Assembly (NCBI GenBank): GCA_045648765.1
Contig: JAZROQ010000029.1
Location: forward strand, 1 to 61,303
DNA length: 61,303 bases
Direction: 5' to 3'
Source of the DNA: RGIG3009 sp045648765
GTDB lineage: Bacteria; Bacillota; Clostridia; Oscillospirales; Acutalibacteraceae
The stretch's first letter is position 1; each line of letters starts with the position of its first letter. This document shows, piece by piece, positions 26,209 through 34,359 of this stretch. The notes below the pieces were generated by a model. The model was not told the DNA's origin, did not search any database, and saw only the letters and a list, made by a program, of their open reading frames with translations. Position numbers and translations under genes: made by a program.

Positions 26209-26769
26209 TTACAGGATAATTTCCGGGAAAAACGGGGCTAGTGCTTCTTGCAGTTCTTCGTCTGAGCAATCAAAATACCCCGAGCCATCCTTGGCAGTCA
26301 ATTTAAAGCCTACACGAACAGATGGATGGGCTTTAATCTCCAAACCATTCTTCAACTTTTGAGAAAGTTTACCTTTTAATTCTTCGGTAACTTGTGCCAC
26401 CTCTGCTGTATAAAGAGAAGGATCCTCATTATTGATGGCCGCCGTGATCAAACGCGCCAAAACATCATCGTCCACTGTATTGGCAACTTTTTCTTCAAGC
26501 AAACGCTCAAACTGAGCTTGTACCGATTTTTTAAAAGAGAGCATTGCATCGCGCTTGGCTTGTTTGGCCGTTGTTTTGACACTCTCTCTTAATATTTCGG
26601 CTTTTTCTTCGGCTTTTTTCACCATATTTTCAGCCTCTGTCTTGGCTGTGGAAAGAATTTTGGCAGCTTTTTCTTTTGCTTCTGTCAATATTTTTTCCGC
26701 CTCTGCTTGTGCCGCTTCTACACCATCTTTTTTGATTGCAGCAACCAAATCGTTGATTTGCATTTCCAT
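26209..26769 (-). CDS. atpE: V-type ATP synthase subunit E
   Basis: The 186-residue product is a peripheral stalk subunit. The N-terminal half is a long Ala/Lys/Glu-rich coiled coil (EAEKILTEAKEKAAKILSTA) and the C-terminal domain is globular and ends with the FFPEIIL-type tail. It is the first ATPase gene and starts only 26 nt after the ktrA stop. Confidence 0.9.
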   Translation of the reverse strand: MEMQINDLVAAIKKDGVEAAQAEAEKILTEAKEKAAKILSTAKTEAENMVKKAEEKAEILRESVKTTAKQAKRDAMLSFKKSVQAQFERLLEEKVANTVDDDVLARLITAAINNEDPSLYTAEVAQVTEELKGKLSQKLKNGLEIKAHPSVRVGFKLTAKDGSGYFDCSDEELQEALAPFFPEIIL

Positions 26770-26795
26770 AAACAGTCTCCGTTCTGTGTAATATT

Positions 26796-27443
26796 TTATT
26801 TTACCAATTTGCTGATTTGAGATACGTCGGCAATTACCAACAAAAGCATTTCTTTAGTCAAAGGCATGCCGGGATCGATAGTAATGATCACTTCTTCGCC
26901 TTTTTTGATAGCCACCACATTGATAGCATATTTCTTGCGCAAATCCAATTCAATTAGATTTTTCCCTACCCAATTTTCATGAACTTCCAATTCTATCATA
27001 GAAATTTTATTAGAAATATCCACAACATCTATGAAACCGGAATTTAGCACCTCTTTTGCCAAACGAATGCCGGATTCATTTTCAGGAATCACCACTCTAT
27101 CGGCACCGACTTTTAACAGAATTTTTTTGTTAAGTTCCGTTGCTGCTTTTACAATAACAGTAGGTACTCCCAACTCTTTGCAAAGCATAACCGCCATAAC
27201 ACTTTCTTCCAAATGGTTTGCCATGGCAATAATAACGACGTCAATATTATCGATTCCTAATTGTGTTAAAACCTCTTTGTTAGTAACGTCTGCACATTTG
27301 CAAACAGGAACATCATTTTTTGACTGTTCTACTACCTGGTCGTCAATATCCACCGCCAAAACATCGGCTCCGTTTTTTAACAATTCTTGCACAACGGTTC
27401 TCCCGTAGCGTCCCAATCCAAAAACCGCATATGATTTTTTCAC
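26796..27443 (-). CDS. ktrA: KtrA/TrkA-family K+ channel regulatory (RCK) protein
   Basis: The 215-residue product has an N-terminal Rossmann nucleotide-binding domain (YAVFGLGRYGRTVVQELLKNG, quoted in part: GLGRYGRTV) and a C-terminal RCK_C domain (about 135-215). Such cytosolic octamers gate the KtrB channel in response to ATP/ADP. It is downstream of ktrB and upstream of the V-ATPase genes on the same strand. Confidence 0.93.
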   Translation of the reverse strand: MKKSYAVFGLGRYGRTVVQELLKNGADVLAVDIDDQVVEQSKNDVPVCKCADVTNKEVLTQLGIDNIDVVIIAMANHLEESVMAVMLCKELGVPTVIVKAATELNKKILLKVGADRVVIPENESGIRLAKEVLNSGFIDVVDISNKISMIELEVHENWVGKNLIELDLRKKYAINVVAIKKGEEVIITIDPGMPLTKEMLLLVIADVSQISKLVK

Positions 27444-27470
27444 TAGTTATCACCCTTTGCTTTTGCTATT

Positions 27471-28814
27471 TTACCCTACGCTGATTTCTTCTGTGGGTTC
27501 TTTGATCAAATTCGTATTTTGTTTTTTAAATTGGAACGATACGGCTAGCGCTATCGGTCCAATTCTACCAAAAAACATCGTAAAAATCACAACATATCTT
27601 CCAGCCACACTCAAAAACGGTGTTAAATTTTTAGATAACCCTACCGTTCCGGTTGCGCTAAAAATTTCGTACATAATGTCAACCAAAGGTCGCTCTATGG
27701 TGAGTGACAGCAAAATCGTAGAAACAAGAGCAATAGAAAACGAAATGAAAACAATGGAAACACATTTGCTAATCGTGCTTTTTACAATAGCACGATTAAA
27801 TATACAAACATCGTTTTTCCCTTTTATCGTCGAAAACGTAGCAAGAAACAGCACAGCAATTGTTACAGTTTTCACACCACCCGCTGTACCGACCGGCGAA
27901 CCGCCGATAAACATAAGTATTATAGAAAGAAGCGAAGAAGACGTGGTAAGATTTTCTTGCGGCAACGTTGTAAAGCCCGCCGTTCTGGTTGTCACCGACT
28001 GAAAAAGTGAGGCTAAAAGTTTTTTTGAAAAACTCATATTCGCAATGGTTTTGGAGTTGTGATATTCAAACCACAAAAAGCAAACGGTGCCTAGTATAAG
28101 AAAAAACGCCGTACTGCTTATCACAAGTTTGCTATGCAGTGTCAAATTGCGCCATATCCTTTTTTTGGTTTTTGATACGCGCAAGATATCCCACCAAACT
28201 ATGTACCCCAAGCCACCGAGAACTATCAATGTCATGGTAATAAAATTGACCAATCCATTTTCTACATAATTGTTCAAACTATTCTCGCCAATAACATCCA
28301 TCCCCGCATTACAAAAAGCAGAAACGGCATTAAAAATCGATATCCAAACACCTTTTGCGCCAAACTCAGGAACAAAAACAGTCATATACAGCAGCGCACC
28401 GGCACCTTCCACCAAAAACGTTCCCAAAAAAACTTTTTTAACAAATAAACTTATCCCCGATAAGGTATTTAAATTAAACGCATCTTGCAGCAATAAGCGG
28501 TTTCCCAAGCCGATTGTTTTTTGGAGAGCGATAAAGACTCCCGAAAAAATAGCCACTACTCCTAACCCACCAATTTGAATAAGCAACAATATAACCGCTT
28601 GTCCAAAAAAACTCCAAGATACGGTCGGCACTACCACCAAACCGGTTACACAAGTGGACGTTGTTGCTGTAAACAAAGCAGTAGTGAACGAAACAGCGTG
28701 TCCTGCCTTGGTGCTAAAAGGTAACCATAGTAACAAGGTACCAACTGCAATCACCAACGCAAAACTTAACAAAACAATTTGTGAGGAAGACAGTTTTTTG
28801 ATAATTTGTTTCAT
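27471..28814 (-). CDS. ktrB: KtrB/TrkH-family K+ uptake membrane subunit
   Basis: The 447-residue polytopic protein has four pore repeats; selectivity-type stretches include TGLVVVPT and MFIGGSPVGTAGGVKT. It imports K+, in characterised Ktr systems with Na+. The start ATG at 28814 has AGGG 9 nt upstream; another ATG lies two codons earlier. It has a good promoter at 28869-28897 and heads the ktrB-ktrA-V-ATPase gene string. Confidence 0.92.
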   Translation of the reverse strand: MKQIIKKLSSSQIVLLSFALVIAVGTLLLWLPFSTKAGHAVSFTTALFTATTSTCVTGLVVVPTVSWSFFGQAVILLLIQIGGLGVVAIFSGVFIALQKTIGLGNRLLLQDAFNLNTLSGISLFVKKVFLGTFLVEGAGALLYMTVFVPEFGAKGVWISIFNAVSAFCNAGMDVIGENSLNNYVENGLVNFITMTLIVLGGLGYIVWWDILRVSKTKKRIWRNLTLHSKLVISSTAFFLILGTVCFLWFEYHNSKTIANMSFSKKLLASLFQSVTTRTAGFTTLPQENLTTSSSLLSIILMFIGGSPVGTAGGVKTVTIAVLFLATFSTIKGKNDVCIFNRAIVKSTISKCVSIVFISFSIALVSTILLSLTIERPLVDIMYEIFSATGTVGLSKNLTPFLSVAGRYVVIFTMFFGRIGPIALAVSFQFKKQNTNLIKEPTEEISVG

Positions 28815-28868
28815 AAACATTTTCCCTAATAAAACAATTTGCTTAGATAATACTTCTGTAATTACATT

Positions 28869-28897
28869 ATTATAGCACTTTGTTGTTTTTTTAGCAA
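28869..28897 (-). promoter_or_regulatory. Promoter of ktrB-ktrA (and probably the V-ATPase genes)
   Basis: On the minus strand -35 TTGCTA (28897-28892), 17-nt spacer, -10 TATAAT (28874-28869), 55 nt upstream of the ktrB start. No terminator or convincing promoter is visible between ktrA and atpE. Confidence 0.75.
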
Positions 28898-29005
28898 TAT
28901 ATTTATTAGATCCGTTCGTCAAGTTCACTCTTCATTTCAGCGTATGGTCCTTTAAAAAAGTGCGCATACTCTACTTGAAACTGTCAAAGAGGAGTGACTC
29001 GAACG

Positions 29006-29773
29006 TTGTATAACAAGGTGGAGATTTGCGGTGTCAATACTTCCACGCTCAAAGTGCTAAGCGAAAAAGAAAAAAGTCGTCTGCTAAGACTTACAAAACA
29101 AGGCGATAAAAAAGCACGCGAAGAATTAGTTAACGGAAACTTGCGACTCGTGCTCAGCGTCATTCAGCGTTTTACACAGCGGGGCGAAAATTTGGACGAT
29201 TTATTTCAAGTTGGTTGTATTGGATTGATTAAATCTATTGACAACTTCGATATTACACAAAACGTACGTTTTTCAACGTATGCCGTTCCTATGATAATTG
29301 GTGAGATTCGTCGGTATTTGCGCGATAACAATGCCATTCGCATCAGCCGTAGTATGCGAGATACCGCCTACCGGGCCATGCAATGCAAAGAGCAATTAAC
29401 CGCCTCCTTGCTTCGGGATCCTACCGTGGAAGAAATCGCCGACGAGTTGGATTTACCAAGAGAAGAAGTCGTCACAGCACTGGAAGCAATTGTAGAGCCG
29501 GTTTCATTATATGAGCCGATTTATTCCGACGGCGGCGACACCATTTATGTAATGGACCAAGTTGGCGACAACAACGACGACAAAAACTGGCTAGATGAAT
29601 TAGCACTAAAAGAAGCCATTCGGGGGCTGAACAACCGAGAAAAGAAAATATTAAACTTACGTTTTTTTAAAGGCTTAACTCAAATTGAAGTATCTAACGA
29701 AATCGGCATTTCCCAAGCGCAGGTATCCCGTTTGGAAAAAGGCGCTTTGGACCGCATAAAAAAGCAATTATAA
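29006..29773 (+). CDS. sigG: Forespore sigma factor G
   Basis: The 255-residue sigma factor has the SigG N-terminus YNKVEICGVNTS, region 2 (NLDDLFQVGCIGLIKSIDNFD; FSTYAVPMIIGEIRRYLRDN), region 3 and a region-4 helix-turn-helix (LTQIEVSNEIGISQAQVSRLEK). The start is taken as TTG at 29006, with GAGGAG 11 nt upstream, giving the usual SigG start; the GTG at 28994 lies within the ribosome binding site. It directs late forespore transcription. Unusually it faces sigE instead of following it. Confidence 0.94.
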   Translation: MYNKVEICGVNTSTLKVLSEKEKSRLLRLTKQGDKKAREELVNGNLRLVLSVIQRFTQRGENLDDLFQVGCIGLIKSIDNFDITQNVRFSTYAVPMIIGEIRRYLRDNNAIRISRSMRDTAYRAMQCKEQLTASLLRDPTVEEIADELDLPREEVVTALEAIVEPVSLYEPIYSDGGDTIYVMDQVGDNNDDKNWLDELALKEAIRGLNNREKKILNLRFFKGLTQIEVSNEIGISQAQVSRLEKGALDRIKKQL

Positions 29774-29778
29774 GAGAA

Positions 29779-29799
29779 AAGCCGGCAAAATGCCGGCTT
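29779..29799. terminator. Shared hairpin between convergent sigG and sigE
   Basis: AAGCCGGCA and TGCCGGCTT pair around a 3-nt loop. The T-runs are weak on both sides. The sigE stop codon overlaps the right arm. Confidence 0.55.
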
Positions 29800-30517
29800 A
29801 TTCTGCTTTTTCCATATCTTTTCGTAAACGTTTAATGATTTTCTTTTCCAAACGCGAAATGTATGATTGAGAAATTCCAAGCAAATCTGCCACTTCCTTT
29901 TGGGTATGTTCTTGTTCTCCCCCAATCCCAAAACGCAGCCGCATAATGGTTTGTTCTCGCACGGAAAGTCGTGAAACACACTCCATTAACACATTACATT
30001 CTGCTTCTTGTTCTATGTTTCGATTAACTTCATCGGGGTCGCTCCCAAGCACATCCGATAACAACAACTCATTTCCATCCCAATCCACAGTTAATGGTTC
30101 ATCAATTGACAATTCTTTTTTTAGTTGAACGGTTTTTCGCAAAAACATAAGTATCTCATTTTCGATGCATCGAGAAGAGTAAGTGGCAAGTTTTATGTTT
30201 TTTTCGGGGCAAAACGTTCCTACTGCTTTTATCAAACCAATGGTACCGATAGAAATTAAATCTTCAATTCCTACACCGGAACTTTCGAATTTTCGCGCGA
30301 TATAAACAACCAACCGTAAATTATGTGTAATCAATTTATCACGAGCATCTGTGTCCCCCTCTGCCGCCAAACAAAGTGCTTGCTTTTCTTCCGCCTCGCT
30401 GAGAGGGCTTGGCAATGCATCTGCTCCGTGAATATAATAAACCCCTTCGCTCAATTTGAGGCAACCAAACTCAAAAACATTGCGCAACCAGTATTTGATT
30501 TTTTTAAAATTTATCAT
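29798..30517 (-). CDS. sigE: Mother-cell sigma factor E precursor (pro-SigE)
   Basis: The 239-residue product begins with a basic, membrane-binding pro-sequence (FKKIKYWLRNVFEFG) followed by the processing region YYIHGADALPSPLS. Region 2 (EDLISIGTIGLIKAVGTF; LATYSSRCIENEILMFLR) and region 4 (KEVADLLGISQSYISRLEKKIIKRL) are clear. SpoIIGA, encoded immediately upstream, cleaves the pro-sequence. SigE drives spoIIIA, spoVM and sipL-type genes also found in this window. Confidence 0.96.
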   Translation of the reverse strand: MINFKKIKYWLRNVFEFGCLKLSEGVYYIHGADALPSPLSEAEEKQALCLAAEGDTDARDKLITHNLRLVVYIARKFESSGVGIEDLISIGTIGLIKAVGTFCPEKNIKLATYSSRCIENEILMFLRKTVQLKKELSIDEPLTVDWDGNELLLSDVLGSDPDEVNRNIEQEAECNVLMECVSRLSVREQTIMRLRFGIGGEQEHTQKEVADLLGISQSYISRLEKKIIKRLRKDMEKAE

Positions 30518-30531
30518 ATCTTATCCCCCAT

Positions 30532-31389
30532 TTATCTCACCGCGCTGCTTCCGATAAGTGCTCTGTATTCTCCTCGTCCCAAATTTTCGGTAACAGCAAC
30601 ATAAGTGCCGGAAATATCCCGTGGTAATTGCCCCACGGCACAAACTGTAACCACTTTCGGCAAAAAAGCCGGCAACAACCCTTTATTACCTAACGTGTGA
30701 TACGGAATCAAACGAATTCCGCGTGAGTGTTCAGAAGGCAGCGTATCTTGCACTTGCAAGCACGAACACAACGCCATATCTTTCAAATCTTCGATTACCG
30801 TTCGTTCCACAACAATAACCGGTCTTCCCGAAAACGGTTCGTTAAGATGCAATCCCGTATCATACAACGCCCGGCAGGTACAAGCTTTACCGTCATTTTC
30901 GATACGCAATATGTATTCACAGTTTTGCGGAGCATTTTTCCGAGTAAGGCGATCATACATTCGAACCACACCATAACTAATTCCCGCAAAAAGAGCTATC
31001 CACAGCGGTGAAACCGAAAAATATACTAATCCGTTACGCACCAAAAACATTTCGCCCGAGGTATGTAGCCAAATTCCGGAAAGGATACCTGCAAACAAAG
31101 CGGCAATAATAAAGAAAACAACAGTCGTTTTTACAAAAGATTTTGTTCCCTGCCACGGGAAAGCAAAAAAAGTTAAAAAGCAAGCACTAATCAGCTTTAT
31201 CAAAAGAGATAGCGCAACTGAAAAAGGCGGTAGCAAAATCAACAACCCGCTCACTCCACCTAAAAATCCGGCTAACAGTAATCTTTTTTTCGCAAGAGGC
31301 AAATGCAGTACACAAGCCGTTGCCGAAAGAAGCATATCATCTACAACCCAATTAACAGCAATTAACACGTCGACATAAATTATCGGCAT
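30532..31389 (-). CDS. spoIIGA: Sigma-E processing peptidase SpoIIGA
   Basis: The 285-residue aspartic protease has about five N-terminal TM helices and a C-terminal protease domain with the catalytic stretch ALYDTGLHLNEPFSGRPV (D-T-G). It cleaves pro-SigE at the septum. The start ATG at 31389 has GAAGGGGG 6 nt upstream. It is paired with sigE with a 14-nt gap. Confidence 0.93.
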   Translation of the reverse strand: MPIIYVDVLIAVNWVVDDMLLSATACVLHLPLAKKRLLLAGFLGGVSGLLILLPPFSVALSLLIKLISACFLTFFAFPWQGTKSFVKTTVVFFIIAALFAGILSGIWLHTSGEMFLVRNGLVYFSVSPLWIALFAGISYGVVRMYDRLTRKNAPQNCEYILRIENDGKACTCRALYDTGLHLNEPFSGRPVIVVERTVIEDLKDMALCSCLQVQDTLPSEHSRGIRLIPYHTLGNKGLLPAFLPKVVTVCAVGQLPRDISGTYVAVTENLGRGEYRALIGSSAVR

Positions 31390-31411
31390 ACTAAGCCCCC
31401 TTCTTTGATTC

Positions 31412-31445
31412 ATTATACCGCCTCTGCTTGGCGGATTCTGACGAA
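31412..31445 (-). promoter_or_regulatory. spoIIG promoter with candidate Spo0A box
   Basis: On the minus strand a -10 TATAAT (31417-31412) has no good -35 at 17 nt. Instead a Spo0A-type box, TGACGAA (31439-31445, plus strand), lies 21 nt upstream. This layout, with Spo0A near -35, resembles the Spo0A-activated spoIIG promoter of Bacillus. Confidence 0.5.
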
Positions 31446-31469
31446 GTAAGGGTGAATCATAAATTATCA

Positions 31470-31498
31470 TTGTATTACGCAAAAAAATACGATATAAT
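31470..31498 (+). promoter_or_regulatory. lemA promoter
   Basis: -35 TTGTAT (31470-31475), 17-nt spacer, -10 TATAAT (31493-31498), 34 nt upstream of the lemA ATG. It diverges from the spoIIG promoter. Confidence 0.75.
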
Positions 31499-31531
31499 AT
31501 ATTATAAACTTATGAGAAAAGAGGGCTTATC

Positions 31532-32098
31532 ATGAAAAAGAAAAACATTGTTTTAGTCGCTGTTTTGGCACTGATTGTTCTCGTTATTGTTTTGATTGTT
31601 TCTTCTTACAACGGGTTAGTAGATACGCAACAAACGGTAGAAGAAAAAGAAAGCACTATTGATGTAATGCTGACACGCCGTGCAGATCTTATTCCCAATT
31701 TGGTAAACACCGTAAAGGGCTATGCTGCTCACGAAGAACAAATTTATACCGATTTGGCAAACGCCCGCGCTAAAATGGCGGGTAATGCCTCTGTGGACGA
31801 AAAATTAGAAGCAAATGCCCAATTAGATTCTGCTTTGAGTCGTTTGTTGGTTGTGGTAGAAAACTATCCTGAACTTAAAGCAAGTCAACAATTCATTGCA
31901 TTGCAAGATCAATTAGAGGGTGCTGAAAACCGCATTTCCACTGCTCGTACCGATTACAACAAAGCTGTCAAAGAATACAACGTTAAAATCCGTCGTTTCC
32001 CCTCTAATATCATGGCCGGCATTTTTGGGTTTGAAGTAAAAGAAATGTACGAAGCACCGGAAAGTTCTCAACAAACACCAATCGTCGATTTTGACTAA
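31532..32098 (+). CDS. lemA: LemA family protein
   Basis: The 188-residue product has an N-terminal TM anchor (IVLVAVLALIVLVIVLIVSSY) followed by a helical bundle with the LemA motifs RRADLIPNLVNTVKGYAAHE and NRISTARTDYNKAVKEYN. Cell role is poorly known. LemA is very often next to a TPM-domain protein, as here (6-nt gap). Confidence 0.95.
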   Translation: MKKKNIVLVAVLALIVLVIVLIVSSYNGLVDTQQTVEEKESTIDVMLTRRADLIPNLVNTVKGYAAHEEQIYTDLANARAKMAGNASVDEKLEANAQLDSALSRLLVVVENYPELKASQQFIALQDQLEGAENRISTARTDYNKAVKEYNVKIRRFPSNIMAGIFGFEVKEMYEAPESSQQTPIVDFD

Positions 32099-32104
32099 AA
32101 ACGT

Positions 32105-32851
32105 ATGAAAAAAACAGTGTGCTTTTTTGCCGTTATTATCCTTGCATTGGGAATGTTCGTTTCCCCCGCAACGGCAGAAACAATCGACCTTGTTCCCACC
32201 GATCGATTTTTTGTCAATGATTTTGCAGGGGTAATGAGCAACGAAACAGAAAACGCCATATACAATGCCGGTGTGCAATTGTACCAAAAAACCAAAGCAC
32301 AAGTAGTTGTGGTGACCGTTGACACAGTTAACGGTCAGGATATTCACGAATACGGCGTTCAGCTGGGACGCGCTTGGGGCATTGGCGACAAAGAAAATAA
32401 TACCGGTGTTTTATTGTTATTAGCCGTGCAAGACCGCGAAGTAGATATTTCGGTTGGTTACGGATTGGAAGGAGCGATCACCGACGCTCGTTCCGGAATC
32501 ATTTTGGATAATTATGCTGTTCCCTATTTCCAAAACAACGATTTTTCCACCGGCTTGGCGGCAACGTATAACGCTTTAGTGAACGAAGTATACATCGAGT
32601 TTGGTTTAGAACCGGACCCCGATTACACTCCCGTTGACGAGCTAACTCAAGATAGCGGTTGGCTATCGATTGTTGTCTTTATTTTGTTGTTGTCCATTCT
32701 CTTTTTCGGTAGACGTAGATTGCCATTTTTCTTTTTCCCCATCGGCGGCTTTGGCGGTCATAATCACAGTGGTGGAGGCGGCTTTAGTGGCGGTGGATTC
32801 CGCGGCGGTGGCGGAAGTTTTGGCGGTGGCGGTGCCTCTCGCGGTTTTTAA
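32105..32851 (+). CDS. TPM domain protein (YgcG family)
   Basis: The 248-residue product has a signal peptide (FFAVIILALGMFVSPATA), an extracytoplasmic TPM domain (about 35-170; FVNDFAGVMS, GRAWGIGDKENNTGVLLLLA, DREVDISVGYGLEG), a TM segment (WLSIVVFILLLSILFFG) and a Gly/Ser/Phe-rich tail with many GGG repeats. TPM proteins are linked to membrane protein turnover and stress; the function here is unproven. It forms a two-gene unit with lemA. Confidence 0.93.
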   Translation: MKKTVCFFAVIILALGMFVSPATAETIDLVPTDRFFVNDFAGVMSNETENAIYNAGVQLYQKTKAQVVVVTVDTVNGQDIHEYGVQLGRAWGIGDKENNTGVLLLLAVQDREVDISVGYGLEGAITDARSGIILDNYAVPYFQNNDFSTGLAATYNALVNEVYIEFGLEPDPDYTPVDELTQDSGWLSIVVFILLLSILFFGRRRLPFFFFPIGGFGGHNHSGGGGFSGGGFRGGGGSFGGGGASRGF

Positions 32852-32857
32852 AAAATA

Positions 32858-32899
32858 AAAAAGCGGTGTGAGTTGTATACACAACTCACACCGCTTTTT
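32858..32899. terminator. Bidirectional terminator between TPM gene and trkH
   Basis: A perfect 19-bp inverted repeat (arms 32858-32876 and 32881-32899, 4-nt loop ATAC) has A5/T5 at its base. It serves the convergent genes on both sides. Confidence 0.9.
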
Positions 32900-32903
32900 C
32901 GTC

Positions 32904-34349
32904 TTATTTTTTTGTCCAAACAGCGGGATTTAGTGCAATTAACAACGGGTATATCTCCAGCCTTCCAAACAGCATAGCAAACGATAACACCAATTTGGAA
33001 AATCCGGAATAGGCAGCAAAGCTCGAAGCAGGTCCAACCCCAGCCAAGCCGGGACCAATGTTGTTAAAGCAAGCTATGGTTGCCGAAAGATTGGTTTCAA
33101 AATCGAAACCATTAAACGACAACAACAAAAAAACAATAGCAATAATCAGCATATACAGCGCAAAATACACAGTAACGCCGCTAATGGTATCGTCCTCCAC
33201 ACGCTTACCATCCAGCTGCACCACACCGACTGAATGTGGATGAACCATGCGTCTGTAATTGCGACGCATCGCTTTAAAAAGCAAAATAATTCTCGAAACT
33301 TTCAATCCGCCTGCTGTGGAACCCGCACAACCGCCGATAAACATTAACAAAAAGAGTATGGTTTTGGAAAGTTCCGGCCACAAATCAAAGTTTGCAGTAG
33401 AATAACCGGTAGTGGTAATAATTGAGGAAACCTGAAACGCAGACAAACGTATGGCCTCGGGAAGCTGAGGATATTGAGGTAAAATGTTCAGTGTAATAAT
33501 AACAACAGAAACACCAACAACTCCCAAATATGTCCACATTTCTCCGCTTTTTACAACAGATTTGACACGGCGAAGCAGCAACAAATAAAACAAGTTAAAA
33601 TTCAATCCAAACAGCAACATAAAAATGGTAATTACCCATTGTAAATACGGACTATAACTTGCAATACTATCCGCTTTAATGCCAAAACCACCTGTGCCGG
33701 CAGTACCGAATGAATAAATAAAGCTATCAAACAGTGACATCCCACCGCACAACAAAAACAAAACTTCTGCTATGGTAAGGAAAAAATAAATCAAATACAA
33801 AATTTTAGCCGTATCACGAAGACGAGGGACCAGTTTTCCCACGATGGGTCCGGGAACTTCCGCGCGCAGAATGTGAATGGCTCTGCCCGTTTCTGGCGGA
33901 GTAACCGCCAACATAAGCACGATGATTCCCATGCCCCCAACCCAATGCGTAAAACTGCGCCAAAACAAAAGACCTTTGCCAAGCACGGAAGGATCCGGCA
34001 AAATGGAAGAACCGGTTGTGGTAAAACCGCTGACTGTTTCAAAAAGAGCATTGATGTACGAAGGGATTTCACCCGAAAAAGTAAAAGGTAACGCACCGAT
34101 AAGAGAAAGCACAATCCACGAAACCGCAACCGTGATAAAACCGCCTTTGGCATACATGGGAGTATCGCTTTTTTTGAAAATTATCGTTAGCAAAAAACCC
34201 AATGCAAGTGCAATAAGAATCGTGAGAGCAAAAGATTGTACCAGATAAAACTCTTTATAGCAAAGGGAAACCAAAAGCGGCAGCAGCAAAAAGAGACCTT
34301 CCAGCTTAACAATTTGCCCAATGGTATACAGGGAAACGTTTCGATTCAT
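32904..34349 (-). CDS. trkH: TrkH family K+ uptake protein
   Basis: The 481-residue polytopic protein has four pore loops, with selectivity-type segments TVSGFTTTGSSIL, GTAGTGGFGIKADS, SIITTTGYSTANFD and NIGPGLAGVGP. It imports K+ together with the TrkA protein encoded 10 nt upstream. ATG at 34349 (MNRNVSLYTIG) has a good upstream GGGGGAA. It is distinct from the KtrB at 27-29 kb. Confidence 0.94.
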   Translation of the reverse strand: MNRNVSLYTIGQIVKLEGLFLLLPLLVSLCYKEFYLVQSFALTILIALALGFLLTIIFKKSDTPMYAKGGFITVAVSWIVLSLIGALPFTFSGEIPSYINALFETVSGFTTTGSSILPDPSVLGKGLLFWRSFTHWVGGMGIIVLMLAVTPPETGRAIHILRAEVPGPIVGKLVPRLRDTAKILYLIYFFLTIAEVLFLLCGGMSLFDSFIYSFGTAGTGGFGIKADSIASYSPYLQWVITIFMLLFGLNFNLFYLLLLRRVKSVVKSGEMWTYLGVVGVSVVIITLNILPQYPQLPEAIRLSAFQVSSIITTTGYSTANFDLWPELSKTILFLLMFIGGCAGSTAGGLKVSRIILLFKAMRRNYRRMVHPHSVGVVQLDGKRVEDDTISGVTVYFALYMLIIAIVFLLLSFNGFDFETNLSATIACFNNIGPGLAGVGPASSFAAYSGFSKLVLSFAMLFGRLEIYPLLIALNPAVWTKK

Positions 34350-34359
34350 AGTCTTCCCC

